A DNA stretch of 7,787 nt from assembly GCA_029880385.1 (NCBI GenBank), contig JAOUOM010000079.1, positions 1 to 7,787 of the forward strand. Reading direction: 5' to 3'. Of this stretch, positions 6,229 to 7,787 are shown piece after piece (positions within the stretch are counted from its first letter, which is position 1; each line of letters opens with the position of its first letter). The stretch is from Cyclobacteriaceae bacterium. Its GTDB lineage: Bacteria; Bacteroidota; Bacteroidia; Cytophagales; Cyclobacteriaceae. The translations under genes and the position numbers were made by a program. Below the pieces are notes generated by a model, which searched no databases, was not told the origin of the DNA, and saw nothing but the letters and a program-made list of their open reading frames with translations.

Positions 6229-7787
6229 ATGGAAGACATCATCAGGTTACTTCCCGACAGCATTGCCAACCAGATAGCCGCAGGAGAGGTCGTGCAGCGC
6301 CCGGCATCAGCCGTCAAGGAATTACTGGAAAACAGCCTCGATGCAGGTGCCAAATCCGTCCGGTTGATAATGAAAGAAGCCGGAAAATCCCTGATACAGG
6401 TGATCGACGACGGCCGGGGCATGAGTCATACGGATGCCCGTATGAGTTTTGAGCGGCATGCTACTTCCAAAATTCGTGCTGCCGAAGACCTGTTTCGTAT
6501 CCGTTCGATGGGCTTTCGGGGTGAAGCCCTAGCTTCCATTGCGGCCGTGGCCCAGGTGGAAATGAAAACCAGACGCGAGGATGATGAACTTGGCACCCTG
6601 CTGCACATCGAAGCGAGCGAGGTAAAACTACAGGAACCTGTCCAGGCCGCAGCCGGTACTTCTGTGTGTGTAAAAAACCTCTTTTACAATATTCCGGCAC
6701 GTCGCAATTTCCTGAAATCCAATCCCGTCGAATTGCGCCACATTATCGACGAGTTTCACCGTGTGGCACTGGCCAATCCGGAGGTACGTTTTAGTCTGCA
6801 CCACAATGACCAGGAAGTCTACCAGCTCGATGCCGGTAAACTGGGCAAGCGCATTGTCCAGCTTTTTGGCAAAAACTATCAGCATCAATTAATACCATGC
6901 GAAGAGGAAGCCTCGGGAATGCGGGTGACAGGCTACACAGGGAAACCGGAATTCGCCCGAAAAACACGGGGCGAACAATTTTTCTTTGTAAATGGACGAT
7001 TTATTAAGAGTGGCTACCTGCACCATGCTGTCCAACGTGCATACGAGGGCATGTTACAGGAAGATTTCAGTCCATTTTATGCCCTTTTTATAGAAATGGA
7101 TCCCCGGCACGTCGACATCAATGTGCATCCGACCAAAACGGAAGTGAAATTTGAGGATGACCGACTTTTGTATGGCATTATTTCCAGTGCCGTGCGTCAT
7201 GCACTGGCTTCCTTTAATGTGGCACCGTCACTGGATTTTGATACGGATGTCAACTTCGCACAATTTATTCCCCCCCGGGATGACAACCGCCCCAACCTTT
7301 CGGAAAAACGATATGGCGAATTCAAAACACTGAAAGACCAGTCAAACTCCAAAAACTGGGAAATGATCTTTCAGTCAGCAGACCGGGAAGAAGGAAAAGA
7401 ACGGCAAAGAGCCATCCTGGAAACAGAAAATGAGGAAAAACTCACGTTTTCGTCGCGGGTACCCACGACTGGTTTTGCAGAACACAAGGAAAAACCAAAA
7501 TCCACCCTGCAGATCCACGGCAGGTACCTCGCCCGTCAGGTCCGCTCGGGCATTGTGCTGGTCGATCAATGTGCCGCTCATGAACGCATTCTCTTTGAGC
7601 GTTATCAGTCTCGCTCACGGGGGCAATCGGGCGTATCGCAGGCGTCTTTATTTCCCCAACACATCGAACTAAACCCGGCAGACATGGCCCTCGTAATGGA
7701 AATACAACCCGAAATAAGGATGTTGGGTTTTGATATAGAACTTTTTGGGAAAAACAGCGTCGCCCTTAACGGGATTCCGCCAGAGAT
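6229..7787 (+). CDS. mutL: DNA mismatch repair protein MutL, partial (C-terminus cut by window edge)
   Basis: The first 519 codons are present; full proteins in this phylum are about 600-650 residues. MutL is a dimeric GHKL ATPase that links MutS mismatch recognition to strand incision. Seen: PDSIANQIAAGEVVQRPASA (9-28), the ATP-binding motifs KELLENSLDAGA (30-41) with catalytic Glu31 and Mg-binding Asn35, IDDGRGM (59-65), RHATSKI (76-82), GFRGEAL (95-101), FYNIPARRNFL (152-162), FVNGR (253-257) and VHPTK (299-303) with the conserved Lys303. A low-complexity charged linker covers about 330-425. The C-terminal domain begins LQIHGRYL (427-434) and holds an endonuclease-type motif DQCAAHERILFE (446-457). 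It fits DQHA(x)2E(x)4E except that Cys448 replaces His. This suggests a MutH-independent nicking MutL. The later zinc/active-site motifs lie outside the window. The start at 6229 aligns with the family N-terminus, two residues longer than E. coli. Confidence 0.96.
   Translation, partial: MEDIIRLLPDSIANQIAAGEVVQRPASAVKELLENSLDAGAKSVRLIMKEAGKSLIQVIDDGRGMSHTDARMSFERHATSKIRAAEDLFRIRSMGFRGEALASIAAVAQVEMKTRREDDELGTLLHIEASEVKLQEPVQAAAGTSVCVKNLFYNIPARRNFLKSNPVELRHIIDEFHRVALANPEVRFSLHHNDQEVYQLDAGKLGKRIVQLFGKNYQHQLIPCEEEASGMRVTGYTGKPEFARKTRGEQFFFVNGRFIKSGYLHHAVQRAYEGMLQEDFSPFYALFIEMDPRHVDINVHPTKTEVKFEDDRLLYGIISSAVRHALASFNVAPSLDFDTDVNFAQFIPPRDDNRPNLSEKRYGEFKTLKDQSNSKNWEMIFQSADREEGKERQRAILETENEEKLTFSSRVPTTGFAEHKEKPKSTLQIHGRYLARQVRSGIVLVDQCAAHERILFERYQSRSRGQSGVSQASLFPQHIELNPADMALVMEIQPEIRMLGFDIELFGKNSVALNGIPPE

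Overview
The window looks like an ordinary chromosomal stretch from a Bacteroidota (Bacteroidetes) bacterium, probably of the Cytophagia type. The reasons are a BshA-type bacillithiol glycosyltransferase, a MutL of the Bacteroidota style with an endonuclease-type motif, TAnnTTTG-like promoter elements, and little sign of strong Shine-Dalgarno sites. I see no tRNA, rRNA, CRISPR array, insertion sequence, phage gene or integration site. Every gene is open in its expected frame, and none shows a frameshift.

Left part (1-1852, minus strand): a two-gene unit. A von Willebrand factor A (VWA) protein with a complete metal-binding motif (755-1852) is followed after one base by an AAA+ ATPase of the ChlI/MoxR type (1-753), which is cut by the window edge. 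Together they look like a chaperone-like AAA+/VWA pair. Their target is not visible.

Middle part (1989-5624, minus strand): bshA (1989-3143), the first committed enzyme of bacillithiol synthesis, lies downstream of a large exported protein (3264-5624). That protein joins a degenerate glycoside hydrolase family 3 (GH3) module to a serine beta-lactamase-type domain with all its catalytic motifs. The GH3 module has lost the catalytic half of its barrel. This is the most interesting protein in the window.

Right part (5873-7787, plus strand): a small two-helix membrane protein of unknown function sits 5 bases upstream of mutL and is probably co-transcribed with it. MutL is truncated by the window edge after 519 codons. 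Its endonuclease motif reads DQCA instead of DQHA, which puts a cysteine where a zinc-ligand histidine is expected.

The divergent region between the middle and right parts (about 5625-5872) carries three AACTTTG repeats that form a good candidate plus-strand promoter, plus two pairs of short direct repeats. The other gaps (1854-1988 and 3144-3263) hold only a weak candidate terminator and a weak candidate promoter. I found no clearly new multi-gene system. The points worth checking are the GH3 pseudo-domain fusion, the MutL motif change and the small membrane protein paired with mutL.
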